Of a DNA stretch of 64,000 nt, positions 17,986-27,910 are shown in pieces. Source of the DNA: Pseudomonas frederiksbergensis. Lineage in GTDB: Bacteria > Pseudomonadota > Gammaproteobacteria > Pseudomonadales > Pseudomonadaceae. Numbering within the stretch: position 1 is the first letter of the stretch; each line of letters starts with the position of its first letter. The translations under genes and the position numbers were made by a program. Location: the NCBI RefSeq assembly GCF_003732275.1, contig NZ_MOBM01000015.1:49862-113861 (forward strand), written 5' to 3'. The notes under the pieces were generated by a model. The model was given only the letters and a program-made list of their open reading frames with translations. It did not search any database and was not told the origin of the DNA.

Positions 17986-19683
17986 ATGAGCAAGCCCACT
18001 GTCGACCCTACCTCGAATTCCAAGACTGGCCCTGCCGTGCCGGTCAATTTCCTGCGCCCGATCATCCAGGCGGACCTGGACTCGGGTAAGCACACGCAGA
18101 TCGTCACCCGTTTCCCGCCTGAGCCCAACGGCTACCTGCACATCGGTCACGCCAAGTCGATCTGTGTGAACTTCGGTCTGGCCCAGGAATTCGGCGGCGT
18201 CACGCACCTGCGTTTCGACGACACCAACCCGGCCAAGGAAGACCAGGAATACATCGACGCGATCGAAAGCGACGTCAAATGGCTGGGCTTCAAATGGTCC
18301 GGTGAAGTGCGCTATGCCTCGCAGTATTTCGACCAGTTACACGACTGGGCGGTTGAGCTGATCAAGGCCGGCAAGGCCTATGTCGACGACCTGAGTCCTG
18401 AGCAGGCCAAGGAATACCGTGGCAGCCTGACCGAACCGGGCAAAAACAGCCCGTTCCGCGACCGCTCCGTGGAAGAAAACCTGGACTGGTTCGCCCGCAT
18501 GCGCGCCGGCGAGTTCCCGGACGGCGCACGCGTGCTGCGGGTCAAGATCGACATGGCCTCGCCGAACATGAACCTGCGCGACCCGATCATGTATCGCATC
18601 CGTCACGCGCATCACCACCAGACCGGCGACAAGTGGTGCATCTACCCGAACTACGACTTCACCCACGGTCAGTCGGATGCCATCGAAGGCATCACCCACT
18701 CGATCTGCACCCTGGAGTTCGAAAGCCACCGCCCGCTGTACGACTGGTTCCTCGACAACCTGCCCGTGCCGGCGCACCCGCGTCAGTACGAGTTCAGCCG
18801 TCTGAACCTGAACTACACCATCACCAGCAAGCGCAAGCTCAAGCAACTGGTTGATGAAAAGCACGTTCATGGCTGGGACGATCCGCGCATGTCCACGCTG
18901 TCGGGCTTCCGCCGCCGTGGCTACACGCCGAAATCGATCCGCAACTTCTGTGAAATGATCGGCACCAACCGTTCCGACGGCGTCGTCGATTTCGGCATGC
19001 TCGAATTCAGCATCCGTGACGACCTCGACCACAGCGCCCCGCGCGCCATGTGCGTATTGCGTCCGCTGAAAGTCGTGATCACCAACTACCCGGAAGGCCA
19101 GGTCGAAAATCTCGAATTGGCGTGCCACCCGAAAGAAGACATGGGCGTGCGCGTTCTGCCGTTCGCCCGTGAGCTCTACATCGACCGTGAAGACTTCATG
19201 GAAGAGCCGCCAAAAGGCTACAAGCGCCTGGAGCCGAACGGCGAAGTGCGTCTGCGCGGCAGCTACGTGATCCGTGCCGACGAAGCGATCAAGGACGCCG
19301 AGGGCAACATCGTCGAACTGCGTTGCTCTTACGATCCGCAAACCCTGGGCAAGAACCCTGAAGGCCGCAAGGTCAAAGGCGTGGTGCACTGGGTGCCGGC
19401 CGCGGCCAGCGTCGAATGCGAAGTGCGTCTGTACGATCGCCTGTTCCGTTCCGCGAACCCGGAGAAAGCCGAAGACAGCGCCAGTTTCCTGGACAACATC
19501 AACCCTGACTCGCTGCAAGTTCTCACCGGTTGTCGTGCCGAGCCTTCGCTTGGCAATGCACAGCCGGAAGACCGTTTCCAGTTCGAGCGCGAAGGTTACT
19601 TCGTCGCGGATATCAAGGACTCGAAGCCCGGTCATCCGGTGTTCAACCGTACCGTGACCCTGCGCGATTCGTGGGGCCAGTGA
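17986..19683 (+). CDS. glnS: Glutaminyl-tRNA synthetase
   Basis: A 565-residue class I aminoacyl-tRNA synthetase that charges tRNA-Gln. The HIGH signature is in [15 protein letters not shown] near residues 45-59. The KMSKS-equivalent is [11 protein letters not shown] near residue 280. The C-terminal half is the anticodon-binding beta-barrel pair. The start at ATG 17986 follows an AAGG ribosome-binding sequence and gives the usual length. The cysS gene begins 25 bp after its stop, and the two are likely co-transcribed. Confidence 0.97.
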   Translation: MSKPTVDPTSNSKTGPAVPVNFLRPIIQADLDSGKHTQIVTRFPPEPNGYLHIGHAKSICVNFGLAQEFGGVTHLRFDDTNPAKEDQEYIDAIESDVKWLGFKWSGEVRYASQYFDQLHDWAVELIKAGKAYVDDLSPEQAKEYRGSLTEPGKNSPFRDRSVEENLDWFARMRAGEFPDGARVLRVKIDMASPNMNLRDPIMYRIRHAHHHQTGDKWCIYPNYDFTHGQSDAIEGITHSICTLEFESHRPLYDWFLDNLPVPAHPRQYEFSRLNLNYTITSKRKLKQLVDEKHVHGWDDPRMSTLSGFRRRGYTPKSIRNFCEMIGTNRSDGVVDFGMLEFSIRDDLDHSAPRAMCVLRPLKVVITNYPEGQVENLELACHPKEDMGVRVLPFARELYIDREDFMEEPPKGYKRLEPNGEVRLRGSYVIRADEAIKDAEGNIVELRCSYDPQTLGKNPEGRKVKGVVHWVPAAASVECEVRLYDRLFRSANPEKAEDSASFLDNINPDSLQVLTGCRAEPSLGNAQPEDRFQFEREGYFVADIKDSKPGHPVFNRTVTLRDSWGQ

Positions 19684-19707
19684 TTCAGCGTTAAGGAAGG
19701 AGCATTC

Positions 19708-21090
19708 GTGCTTACGATCTACAACACGCTCACCAAGAGCAAAGAAGTCTTCAAGCCTCTGGATGGCAACAATGTACGCATGTACGTCTGCGGGATGACC
19801 GTGTATGACTACTGCCACATTGGCCATGGCCGCAGCATGGTCGCGTTCGACCTGGTGACCCGCTGGTTGCGGTTCAGCGGTTATAACCTGACCTATGTGC
19901 GCAACATCACCGACATCGAAGACAAGATCATCAATCGAGCGAAGGAGAACGGCGAGCCGTTCGACGTGCTGACCGAGCGCATGATTACTGCGATGCACGA
20001 GGACGAGGCGCGCCTCAACATCCTCAAGCCGGACATGGAACCGCGGGCCACCGATCATATCGCTGGCATGCAGAGCATGATCCAGACCTTGATCGACAAG
20101 GGTTACGCCTACGCACCGGGCAATGGCGACGTGTACTACCGCGTCGCCAAGTTCATGGGCTACGGCAAGCTGTCGCGCAAGAAGATCGAAGACCTGCGCA
20201 TCGGCGCACGGATCGAAGTCGACGAGTCGAAACAGGACCCGCTGGACTTCGTGCTGTGGAAAGGCGCCAAGCCGGGCGAACCGAGCTGGCCTTCGCCGTG
20301 GGGCGACGGTCGTCCGGGCTGGCACATCGAGTGCTCGGTGATGTCGACCTGCTGCCTCGGCGAGACCTTCGACATTCATGGCGGCGGCAGCGACCTCGAG
20401 TTCCCGCACCATGAAAACGAAATCGCCCAGAGCGAAGCAGCCACCGGCAAGACCTACGCCAACGCGTGGATGCATTGCGGCATGATTCGCATCAATGGCG
20501 AGAAGATGTCCAAGTCCTTGAACAACTTCTTCACCATTCGCGACGTGCTGGAAAAGTACCACCCGGAAGTCGTGCGTTACCTGCTGGTGTCGAGCCACTA
20601 CCGCAGCGCGATCAACTATTCGGAAGACAACCTCAAGGACGCCAAAGGCGCGCTCGAGCGTTTCTACCATGCGTTGAAAGGCCTGCCGAACGTGGCGCCA
20701 GCCGGTGGCGAAGCCTTCGTCGAGCGTTTCACTCAGGTGATGAACGACGACTTCGGCACGCCGGAAGCCTGTGCGGTGCTGTTCGAGATGGTCCGCGAGA
20801 TCAACCGCCTGCGCGAGAGCGATCTTGATGCTGCGGCCGGTCTGGCGGCACGCTTGAAGGAATTGGCCAGCGTGCTCGGTGTGTTGCAACTCGAAGCCGA
20901 TGACTTCCTGCAGGCCGGTGCCGAAGGGCGGGTCGATGCGGCTGAGGTCGATGCACTGATCCAGGCTCGTTTGACGGCTCGTGCCAATAAGGACTGGGCC
21001 GAATCCGACCGCATCCGCGACCAGCTCACCGCCATGGGCGTGGTGCTGGAAGACGGCAAGGGCGGGACGACCTGGCGATTGGCTGACTGA
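19708..21090 (+). CDS. cysS: Cysteinyl-tRNA synthetase
   Basis: A 460-residue class I synthetase that charges tRNA-Cys. The HIGH motif is in [18 protein letters not shown] near residues 27-44. The catalytic zinc is bound by the Cys of CGMTVYD, the Cys of ECSVMS and the His and Glu of FPHHENE. The KMSKS motif is in [11 protein letters not shown] near residue 268. The start is GTG at 19708, supported by a strong aaggaagga sequence ahead of it. A stem-loop terminator lies 22 bp after the stop. Confidence 0.97.
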   Translation: MLTIYNTLTKSKEVFKPLDGNNVRMYVCGMTVYDYCHIGHGRSMVAFDLVTRWLRFSGYNLTYVRNITDIEDKIINRAKENGEPFDVLTERMITAMHEDEARLNILKPDMEPRATDHIAGMQSMIQTLIDKGYAYAPGNGDVYYRVAKFMGYGKLSRKKIEDLRIGARIEVDESKQDPLDFVLWKGAKPGEPSWPSPWGDGRPGWHIECSVMSTCCLGETFDIHGGGSDLEFPHHENEIAQSEAATGKTYANAWMHCGMIRINGEKMSKSLNNFFTIRDVLEKYHPEVVRYLLVSSHYRSAINYSEDNLKDAKGALERFYHALKGLPNVAPAGGEAFVERFTQVMNDDFGTPEACAVLFEMVREINRLRESDLDAAAGLAARLKELASVLGVLQLEADDFLQAGAEGRVDAAEVDALIQARLTARANKDWAESDRIRDQLTAMGVVLEDGKGGTTWRLAD

Positions 21091-21112
21091 TCGCAGCGTT
21101 TGCTACAAAACA

Positions 21113-21136
21113 AAACCCGCCTTGTGCGGGTTTTTG
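21113..21136 (+). terminator. Rho-independent terminator after cysS
   Basis: The stem aaacccgc / gcgggttt with loop cttgt is followed by further T residues. It is placed 22 bases after the cysS stop. Confidence 0.85.
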
Positions 21137-21179
21137 TTTATGTGCAGGGTGTAAGTATGGGAGTGTTTTGGCAGACGCC

Positions 21180-21272
21180 ATCGCGAGCAGGCTCGCTCCC
21201 ACACTGGATCTTCGCTATGTTTGAGTTCTGTGTACGACACAAGTCCCCTGTGGGAGCGAGCCTGCTCGCGAT
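21180..21272. repeat. REP pair, gggagcgagcctgctcgcgat family
   Basis: Inverted arms catcgcgagcaggctcgctc and its complement surround a spacer of about 46 bases, between convergent cysS and the sigma-54 activator gene. Confidence 0.87.
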
Positions 21273-21308
21273 GTTCTCAAGCCGAACGCCGCCAGTGCGG
21301 TTCACTCG

Positions 21309-23141
21309 TTACTCAACCTGGCGCAACCGCTTGTACAGGGTATTCCGGCTAACCCCCAACCGCCGTGCCAGGTGCGAAATATTCCCCCCAGCCGCCTGCA
21401 ATTGCCGATTCAATTCCTCGGCATCATTCAAATCAACCGCTATCGGCTCCGGCGAATCCACTGGCTCCATCTCCAGATCGACAAAAAAATCATCCGGCAA
21501 ATGCTCCGGCCGTACGGGTTGTTCCTCGGCCATGGCCAGCGCCACCTGCATCACACTGCTGACCTGGCGCAAATTCCCCGGCCACGGATGACGGCTGAAC
21601 AGCTCCATCACTTCACGGCTCAAGCCAGCCCATTGGCTCGGTTCGCGGTGCTGTTCCCACAGCCGTTTGAACAGCGCTTCTTTATCGCTGCGTTCCCGTA
21701 GCGGCGGCAGTTCCAGGGTCAAACCACCGATCCGGTAATACAAATCCTCACGAAACCGCCCCAGCTGAACCTGCTCGCGCAACGAGCGGTTAGTCGCTGA
21801 AATGATCCGAATGTCCACCGGGAACAACTCGCTGCTGCCCACCGGTTGCACGCAACGTTCTTGCAACACCCGCAGCAGCCGGGCCTGGGTCGGCAGCGGC
21901 ATGTCGCCGATTTCATCGAGAAACAGAGTGCCTTTGTCGGCCTTGCGGATCAGCCCGATGCTGCCTTTCTGATTGGCGCCGGTGAACGCGCCTTTTTCGT
22001 AGCCAAACAGCTCGGACTCCACCAGTTCGGCGGGGATCGCGGCACAGTTGACGGCAATGAACGGCTGTTTGCTGCGAGAGCTGGCCTGATGCAGGGCTTT
22101 GACGAAGACTTCCTTGCCGACTCCGGTTTCGCCGTGGATCAACAGGGGAATGTCCTTTTCCAGCAAGCGTTCGGCCTGGCGCACGGCTTTTTCCACGCGG
22201 CTATCGCCAAAATGCAGGGTGTTGAGGCTGATCGCGGCGGCCGCCACCACTGTGGCTTCGGCAAACACTCGGGCTTGAATCGGCGCTAGTTTTGGCCGTT
22301 TCAACAGGCATTGAAAACGGTTGCGCCCCGAGGCCTGCAGGGCAAACGGCAGGCCGTCCGGCTGGTTCAGGAGTTCCAGCAAAGAGACTTTGAACAGGCT
22401 TTCGACGCTGACCCGCGACAGGCTGATGCCCAGCAGGTTGTCGGCCCGGCGATTGGCCGACAGCACCTGACCGGTTTCATCGAAAATCAGTAGCCCGGCC
22501 CATTGGCTGTCGAGGTTGTTCAGCCCGGTGTTGAAGGTCAGCTGGAAATGCTGGCCATGGAACAGGTTGAGGATCAACCGGTTCTCCACGGTCTGGCTCA
22601 TCATCTTGACCATGCCCAGGGTGTGCGATGGAGGCAGATAGCTGTCGCTGGACACATCCAGCACCGCGATCACTTTGCGCTCGGCATCGAAAATCGGTGC
22701 GGCGGAACCGGTCATGAAGCGGTTGGCCTTGAGAAAATGTTCATCATGTTCGATATGCACGGCCTGTTCGCAAGCCAGCGCGGTGCCGATCGCATTGGTC
22801 CCGCTGCAACGTTCCATCCAGCTGGCGCCGGCGCTGAAACCGCGGGTCAGGCTCGGCTCGATGAAGCGCTGGGTGCCCCAGGACGTCAGCACTTGGCCCT
22901 GATTATCGGCAAGCATGATCAGGCAATTGGAGTTGCTGAGGATGTTCTCGTAATACGGCAGGACTTCCTGATGGGTGGTCTGCACCAGTGAATGCTGGCT
23001 CTCCAGCAACTGGGCGATGCCATCGGCCGGCAACTGATCGAACGCCGGCGCGCTCTGATGATCAAGCCCGAACGCGCGGCAGCGAGACCAGGAGTCCTGG
23101 ATGATGGCGTCGTGGGAGAGCGGCGGGGCGGGTGCGGCCAT
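21309..23141 (-). CDS. AcoR-type sigma-54-dependent transcriptional activator
   Basis: A 610-residue enhancer-binding protein. Residues about 60-190 form a GAF-like sensor domain and about 205-300 a PAS-like segment (GLLIFDETGQVLSANRRA). Residues about 315-545 are the AAA+ domain, with Walker A GETGVGKE at 337-344 and the sigma-54 contact loop GAFTGA at 384-389. The last 45 residues are a Fis-type helix-turn-helix (ISHLARRLGVSRNTLYKRLR). This layout is that of AcoR. It is divergent from the polyol-type ABC operon, whose promoter region holds a -24/-12 element and repeated TGTTCA boxes, so it almost certainly activates that operon. The ligand is unknown. Confidence 0.93.
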   Translation of the reverse strand: MAAPAPPLSHDAIIQDSWSRCRAFGLDHQSAPAFDQLPADGIAQLLESQHSLVQTTHQEVLPYYENILSNSNCLIMLADNQGQVLTSWGTQRFIEPSLTRGFSAGASWMERCSGTNAIGTALACEQAVHIEHDEHFLKANRFMTGSAAPIFDAERKVIAVLDVSSDSYLPPSHTLGMVKMMSQTVENRLILNLFHGQHFQLTFNTGLNNLDSQWAGLLIFDETGQVLSANRRADNLLGISLSRVSVESLFKVSLLELLNQPDGLPFALQASGRNRFQCLLKRPKLAPIQARVFAEATVVAAAAISLNTLHFGDSRVEKAVRQAERLLEKDIPLLIHGETGVGKEVFVKALHQASSRSKQPFIAVNCAAIPAELVESELFGYEKGAFTGANQKGSIGLIRKADKGTLFLDEIGDMPLPTQARLLRVLQERCVQPVGSSELFPVDIRIISATNRSLREQVQLGRFREDLYYRIGGLTLELPPLRERSDKEALFKRLWEQHREPSQWAGLSREVMELFSRHPWPGNLRQVSSVMQVALAMAEEQPVRPEHLPDDFFVDLEMEPVDSPEPIAVDLNDAEELNRQLQAAGGNISHLARRLGVSRNTLYKRLRQVE

Positions 23142-23251
23142 GGCAGTCGATCTCTGAGCAAGCTTTTATTGTTTTTATGGGTTTTGCAAAACGTTCAACA
23201 CGCCACAGAGCCTCTTTGGGCCGCCGTGATATCACGCCGAAAACAATACCT

Positions 23252-23341
23252 GTAGGAGCTGCCGAAGGCTGCGATCTTTTGATCTTCGGCGTTTGCACAG
23301 ACGCTAAAAGTCAAAAGATCGCAGCCTTCGGCAGCTCCTAC
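23252..23341. repeat. REP pair, gtaggagctgccgaaggctg family
   Basis: Inverted arms gtaggagctgccgaaggctg and its complement, each continuing into gatcttttg, surround a spacer of about 30 bases. The pair is related to that at 3936 but has gaaggc instead of gcaggc. Confidence 0.86.
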
Positions 23342-23402
23342 GGTGGCCGCGTTCATCACGAGATGAATGCGGCGGGCCGCGCAAAAAGCATCAGTAGAGT
23401 GT

Positions 23403-23472
23403 TGTTCACATTTGTTCATTGTCAATCTTTGAACTGTTCAATTGTTCAGTCGCAGTTGTTCATTTCTGTTCA
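23403..23472. promoter_or_regulatory. Array of six TGTTCA boxes, probable activator (UAS) sites
   Basis: The hexamer TGTTCA occurs at 23403, 23413, 23435, 23443, 23457 and 23467, all in the same orientation. The copy at 23435 is preceded by TGAAC, giving the inverted form TGAACTGTTCA. The block lies about 65-135 bases upstream of the -24/-12 promoter, the usual distance for enhancer sites of sigma-54 activators. The AcoR-like protein encoded divergently is the obvious ligand. Confidence 0.7.
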
Positions 23473-23536
23473 GCAACGAACGCGGTTTTCCCCTCTTTTT
23501 CGTGTTTTTAAAGCCAGATCAACCGCTTGGGATTTC

Positions 23537-23552
23537 TGGCACGAATGTCGCT
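23537..23552 (+). promoter_or_regulatory. Sigma-54 (-24/-12) promoter of the ABC operon
   Basis: TGGCAC at 23537-23542, five bases, then TCGCT at 23548-23552 match the consensus TGGCAC-N5-TTGCW except for one base. The GG and GC dinucleotides are exactly ten bases apart. Transcription would start about 12 bases later, some 35 bases before the first gene. Confidence 0.8.
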
Positions 23553-23596
23553 GTAGTGCTCAGGTCGCTTGACTCCAATAATAAAAAGGCCGAGCC

Positions 23597-24691
23597 ATGT
23601 CACTAATCCTGGAGCACGTCAGCCGTACCGTCGAGGGCCAGACCTGGATCGACGATGCGTGCCTCAACTTCGAACCCGGATCGTTCAACGTTTTGCTCGG
23701 TCGCACGCTGTCCGGCAAAACCAGCCTCATGCGCCTGATGGCCGGTCTGGACAAGCCCGACAGCGGCCGCATCCTGATGAATGGCGTCGACGTCACCCAG
23801 CGCCCGGTGCGTCTGCGCAATGTGTCGATGGTTTATCAGCAGTTCATCAATTACCCGACCATGACGGTGTTCGAGAACATCGCCTCGCCGCTGCGTCAGT
23901 CCGGCGTTTCCAATGAGCTGATCCAGAGCAAAGTGCTGGAAACCGCGAAGATGCTGCGCATCGAGAAATTCCTCCAGCGCCATCCTCTGGAACTCTCCGG
24001 CGGCCAACAGCAGCGTACGGCGATGGCCCGCGCGCTGGTCAAGGATGCCGAGCTGATTCTGTTCGACGAGCCGCTGGTCAACCTCGACTACAAGCTGCGC
24101 GAAGAGCTGCGCCAGGAAATGCGCGAGCTGTTCAAGGCCCGGCACACCATCGCGATTTACGCCACCACGGAACCCAACGAAGCCCTGGCGCTGGGCGGTA
24201 CCACCACGATTCTTCACGAAGGTCGGGTGATTCAGAGCGGCAAGTCCTCCGAGGTTTATCACCAGCCGCAAACTGTGCTGGCGGCGGAGTTGTTCTCCGA
24301 ACCGCCGATCAACCTGATGCCAGGGCGTATCGCCGGCAACGAAGTCAGTTTCGCCAATTTTGTGCATTTCCCGTTGAACGTCGATCTGCGACCGGTGGGC
24401 GAGGGCGAGTTCCGTTTCGGCGTGCGCCCCAGCCATATCTCGCTGGTGCCGAGCAACGACGATGACCTCGAACTGGCGGTAACTGTCGAGGTGGCGGAGA
24501 TCAGCGGTTCGGAAACCTTCCTGCACGTGCGCAATGAGTATTTCCTGCTGGTGCTGCACTTGCCGGGTGTTCACGAATACGACGTCGACGCGCCGATTCG
24601 CATCTATATCCCGACCCATAAACTGTTTGTGTTCGATATGCAGGGGCGGCTGGTTCAGGCGCCCGGTCGCCGCATTGCGAGGGTTGCCTGA
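23597..24691 (+). CDS. ABC transporter ATPase, GlpS-like (polyol/glycerol type)
   Basis: A 364-residue CUT1-type ATPase with a C-terminal TOBE/OB regulatory region (from about residue 240). Walker A is GRTLSGKT (35-42), the signature LSGGQ is at 133-137 and Walker B is ILFDEP (154-159). The position of the switch histidine reads YATTEP, so Thr191 replaces His. That should weaken one of the two ATP sites in the pair formed with the next gene product. Gene order (two ATPases, two permeases, small DUF2160 protein, large binding protein) resembles the rhizobial glycerol importer. Its stop overlaps the next start by one base (TGATG). Confidence 0.9.
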   Translation: MSLILEHVSRTVEGQTWIDDACLNFEPGSFNVLLGRTLSGKTSLMRLMAGLDKPDSGRILMNGVDVTQRPVRLRNVSMVYQQFINYPTMTVFENIASPLRQSGVSNELIQSKVLETAKMLRIEKFLQRHPLELSGGQQQRTAMARALVKDAELILFDEPLVNLDYKLREELRQEMRELFKARHTIAIYATTEPNEALALGGTTTILHEGRVIQSGKSSEVYHQPQTVLAAELFSEPPINLMPGRIAGNEVSFANFVHFPLNVDLRPVGEGEFRFGVRPSHISLVPSNDDDLELAVTVEVAEISGSETFLHVRNEYFLLVLHLPGVHEYDVDAPIRIYIPTHKLFVFDMQGRLVQAPGRRIARVA

Positions 24692-25788
24692 TGGCCGAAA
24701 TCCGTTTGCAGAGCCTTGCCCACAGCTACACCTCAACGCCGACCGGCCCCGAGGATTACGCGATCCGCGAGATGGACCATGTCTGGGAGCAGGGCGGTGC
24801 TTATGCGTTGCTCGGGCCTTCGGGGTGCGGCAAGTCGACCCTGCTCAACATCATTTCCGGGTTGCTCAGCCCGTCCCAGGGCCAAGTGCTGTTCGACAGT
24901 AAAGTGGTCAACGAACTGACCCCGGAAAAGCGCAACATCGCCCAGGTTTTCCAGTTTCCGGTGGTCTACGACACCATGACGGTGTTCGATAACCTGGCCT
25001 TCCCGTTGCGCAATCAGGGCATGGTTGAAGCGAAAATTTACAGCAAGGTGCATGAAATCGCCGAAGTCCTCGACCTTCAGGCGTTGCTGCACAAGAAGGC
25101 GCGCAACCTCACCGCCGATGAAAAACAGAAAGTCTCCATGGGCCGTGGGCTGGTGCGCGATGACGTGTCGGCGATCCTCTTCGATGAACCGCTGACGGTG
25201 ATCGACCCGCATTTGAAGTGGAAGCTGCGGCGCAAGCTCAAGCAGATCCACGAGCAGTTCAACATCACCATGGTCTATGTCACCCACGATCAGCTCGAAG
25301 CCTCGACCTTCGCTGACAAGATCGCGGTGATGTATGGCGGCCAAATCGTGCAGTTCGGTACGCCACGGGAGTTGTTCGAGCGGCCGAGCCACACCTTTGT
25401 CGGCTATTTCATCGGCAGCCCGGGGATGAACCTGATCGAGGTCCAGCCACAGGCCGGCGGTGTCGGTTTTGCCGGCACCCACTTGCCGTTGTCCGACGCG
25501 ATGCAGAAACGAATCGCCGACACCGAATGGAAAGCCCTGAAAGTCGGCATCCGTCCGGAGTTCGTTCATGTGTGGGAAGAACCCTTTGATGACGCGATGC
25601 AGGCACAGGTCGTACACGTCGAAGACTTGGGCACCTACAAGATCATGACCCTGAACCTCGACGGCGCGCCGCTGAAAGTACGCCTGGCCGAAGACAAACC
25701 GGTGCCCGAAGGCACGGCGTACATCAGTTTTCCGGCGCAATGGCTGATGGTCTACGCCGATGATTACCTGCTGGAGGTCCAGCCATGA
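24691..25788 (+). CDS. ABC transporter ATPase, GlpT-like (polyol/glycerol type)
   Basis: A 365-residue partner ATPase. Walker A is GPSGCGKS (42-49), Walker B ILFDEP (162-167), and the switch histidine is present (YVTHDQ, His199). The ABC signature is degenerate: LTADEKQ at 140-146 replaces LSGGQ. The two ATPases therefore complement each other. One composite site combines this Walker A and His with the other subunit's LSGGQ and should be active; the second is degenerate. A TOBE-like region follows from about residue 245. It overlaps the permease gene by four bases (ATGA). Confidence 0.9.
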   Translation: MAEIRLQSLAHSYTSTPTGPEDYAIREMDHVWEQGGAYALLGPSGCGKSTLLNIISGLLSPSQGQVLFDSKVVNELTPEKRNIAQVFQFPVVYDTMTVFDNLAFPLRNQGMVEAKIYSKVHEIAEVLDLQALLHKKARNLTADEKQKVSMGRGLVRDDVSAILFDEPLTVIDPHLKWKLRRKLKQIHEQFNITMVYVTHDQLEASTFADKIAVMYGGQIVQFGTPRELFERPSHTFVGYFIGSPGMNLIEVQPQAGGVGFAGTHLPLSDAMQKRIADTEWKALKVGIRPEFVHVWEEPFDDAMQAQVVHVEDLGTYKIMTLNLDGAPLKVRLAEDKPVPEGTAYISFPAQWLMVYADDYLLEVQP

Positions 25789-26651
25789 ACAAGGTGCAGA
25801 ACAACAAGGCCTGGTGGCTGGTGTTGCCGGTGTTCCTGCTGGTGGCGTTCAGTGCGGTGATCCCGATGATGACCGTGGTCAACTACTCGGTGCAGGACAT
25901 CTTCGACCAGTCGAGCCGCTACTTCGTTGGCGCCGACTGGTACAGGCAGGTGCTGCTCGACCCACGGTTGCATGACTCGCTGCTGCGCCAGTTCATCTAC
26001 TCCGGCTGCGTGTTGCTGATCGAAATCCCGTTGGGCATCGCCATCGCCCTGACCATGCCGATCAAGGGCCGCTGGTCGTCGCTGGTGTTGATCATTCTGG
26101 CGATTCCGCTGCTGATCCCTTGGAACGTGGTCGGCACCATCTGGCAGATTTTCGGCCGCGCGGACATTGGTCTGCTCGGCGCCAGCCTCAAGGCCATGGG
26201 CCTGAACTACAACTATGCATCCAACACCATGGACGCCTGGGTCACGGTGTTGGTGATGGACGTGTGGCACTGGACGTCGCTGGTGGCGCTGTTGTGTTTC
26301 TCCGGTTTGCGGGCGATTCCAGACGTGTATTACCAGGCGGCGCGGATTGATCGAGCGTCGGCTTGGGCGGTTTTCCGACACATCCAGTTGCCCAAGCTCA
26401 AGAGCGTGCTGCTGATCGCGGTGATGCTGCGGTTCATGGACAGTTTCATGATCTACACCGAGCCGTTCGTGCTGACGGGGGGCGGTCCGGGCAATGCCAC
26501 GACCTTCTTGAGTCAGACCTTGACCCAAATGGCCGTAGGGCAATTCGACCTTGGCCCGGCGGCGGCTTTCTCGCTGGTGTACTTCCTGATCATCCTGTTG
26601 GTGTCGTGGCTGTTCTACACCGCCATGACTCACTCTGACGCCAATCGGTGA
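25785..26651 (+). CDS. ABC transporter permease, GlpP-like
   Basis: A 288-residue inner-membrane permease of the MalF/UgpA branch with six predicted helices. The cytoplasmic EAA-like coupling loop reads YYQAARIDRASAWAVFRHIQLP near residues 184-205. The following FMIYTEPFVLTGGGPGNATTF stretch, with the GGGPG signature, is typical of sugar and glycerol-type importers. It is translationally coupled to the upstream ATPase gene by an ATGA overlap and followed closely by the second permease gene. Confidence 0.92.
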   Translation: MNKVQNNKAWWLVLPVFLLVAFSAVIPMMTVVNYSVQDIFDQSSRYFVGADWYRQVLLDPRLHDSLLRQFIYSGCVLLIEIPLGIAIALTMPIKGRWSSLVLIILAIPLLIPWNVVGTIWQIFGRADIGLLGASLKAMGLNYNYASNTMDAWVTVLVMDVWHWTSLVALLCFSGLRAIPDVYYQAARIDRASAWAVFRHIQLPKLKSVLLIAVMLRFMDSFMIYTEPFVLTGGGPGNATTFLSQTLTQMAVGQFDLGPAAAFSLVYFLIILLVSWLFYTAMTHSDANR

Positions 26652-26659
26652 GGCCTGCC

Positions 26660-27460
<801 letters not shown>

Positions 27461-27467
27461 GGAACTG

Positions 27468-27743
27468 ATGATGGAATGGATGAGTTGGACTGGCCCCACG
27501 GCGGCGTTCTTCAGCGTCATTGCCTTGATCCTGACGGGCATGACGACCTGGGAATTGCGTTCGCCGAGTATCCCTCGGCGTGGTTTTTTGCCGATTGCCA
27601 CTACCCGTGGCGATCGGCTGTTTATCGGTCTTCTCGGCAGCGCCTACCTGCATTTGCTGGTAATCGGCGTCACCGACTGGAGCATCTGGGTAGCGTTCGC
27701 GTTGTCCCTGGTGTGGCTGTTGGCTGTGATGCGCTGGGGATAG
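27468..27743 (+). CDS. Small DUF2160-type membrane protein of the ABC operon
   Basis: A 91-residue protein with three likely transmembrane segments (TAAFFSVIALILTGM, then LFIGLLGSAYLHLLVIGV, then WVAFALSLVWLLAVM). A GAGGAAC sequence sits just before ATG 27468. Small proteins of this type accompany glycerol-type ABC operons, where they are annotated DUF2160 or GlpU. No function is established, and a role as an accessory transporter subunit is inference. Its stop codon directly abuts the MITE-like element that follows. Confidence 0.82.
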   Translation: MMEWMSWTGPTAAFFSVIALILTGMTTWELRSPSIPRRGFLPIATTRGDRLFIGLLGSAYLHLLVIGVTDWSIWVAFALSLVWLLAVMRWG

Positions 27744-27745
27744 GG

Positions 27746-27880
27746 TCTGTACGAGAACTCGCCGAGCGGCGATCAGGCAAGGCAAAAACGGGCGAGGTAG
27801 CGGAGTTGACTTTGGTCAATGAGCATTCCGAGTCTGTTTTTAACGCGGCATGGTCGACGCGCAGGCAGTTCTCGTACAGA
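27746..27880. mobile_element. MITE-like element with 14-bp terminal inverted repeats
   Basis: The perfect inverted repeats TCTGTACGAGAACT (27746-27759) and AGTTCTCGTACAGA (27867-27880) enclose a 135-bp element with no gene. The match extends outward with GG on each side. It lies inside the ABC operon, between the DUF2160-type gene and the binding-protein gene. Its ends look like those of a small non-autonomous insertion sequence. No clear target-site duplication was seen and no parental transposase is in the window. Confidence 0.72.
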
Positions 27881-27910
27881 GCCTGCTCCGAAACCTAAAC
27901 AGGAGGTCTT

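Larger units (their letters stand above)
23142..23596. other. Regulatory gap between sigma-54 activator and ABC operon
   Basis: This 455-bp region holds three things: a REP pair near the activator gene, an array of TGTTCA boxes (23403-23472), and a -24/-12 promoter (23537-23552) directing transcription into the ABC operon. No gene is seen. Confidence 0.7.

Noticed and set aside
18337-20889. An 850-residue minus-strand frame opposite glnS and cysS
   Set aside because: It is antisense to two tRNA synthetase genes with intact motifs, low-complexity in composition, and without recognisable domains.
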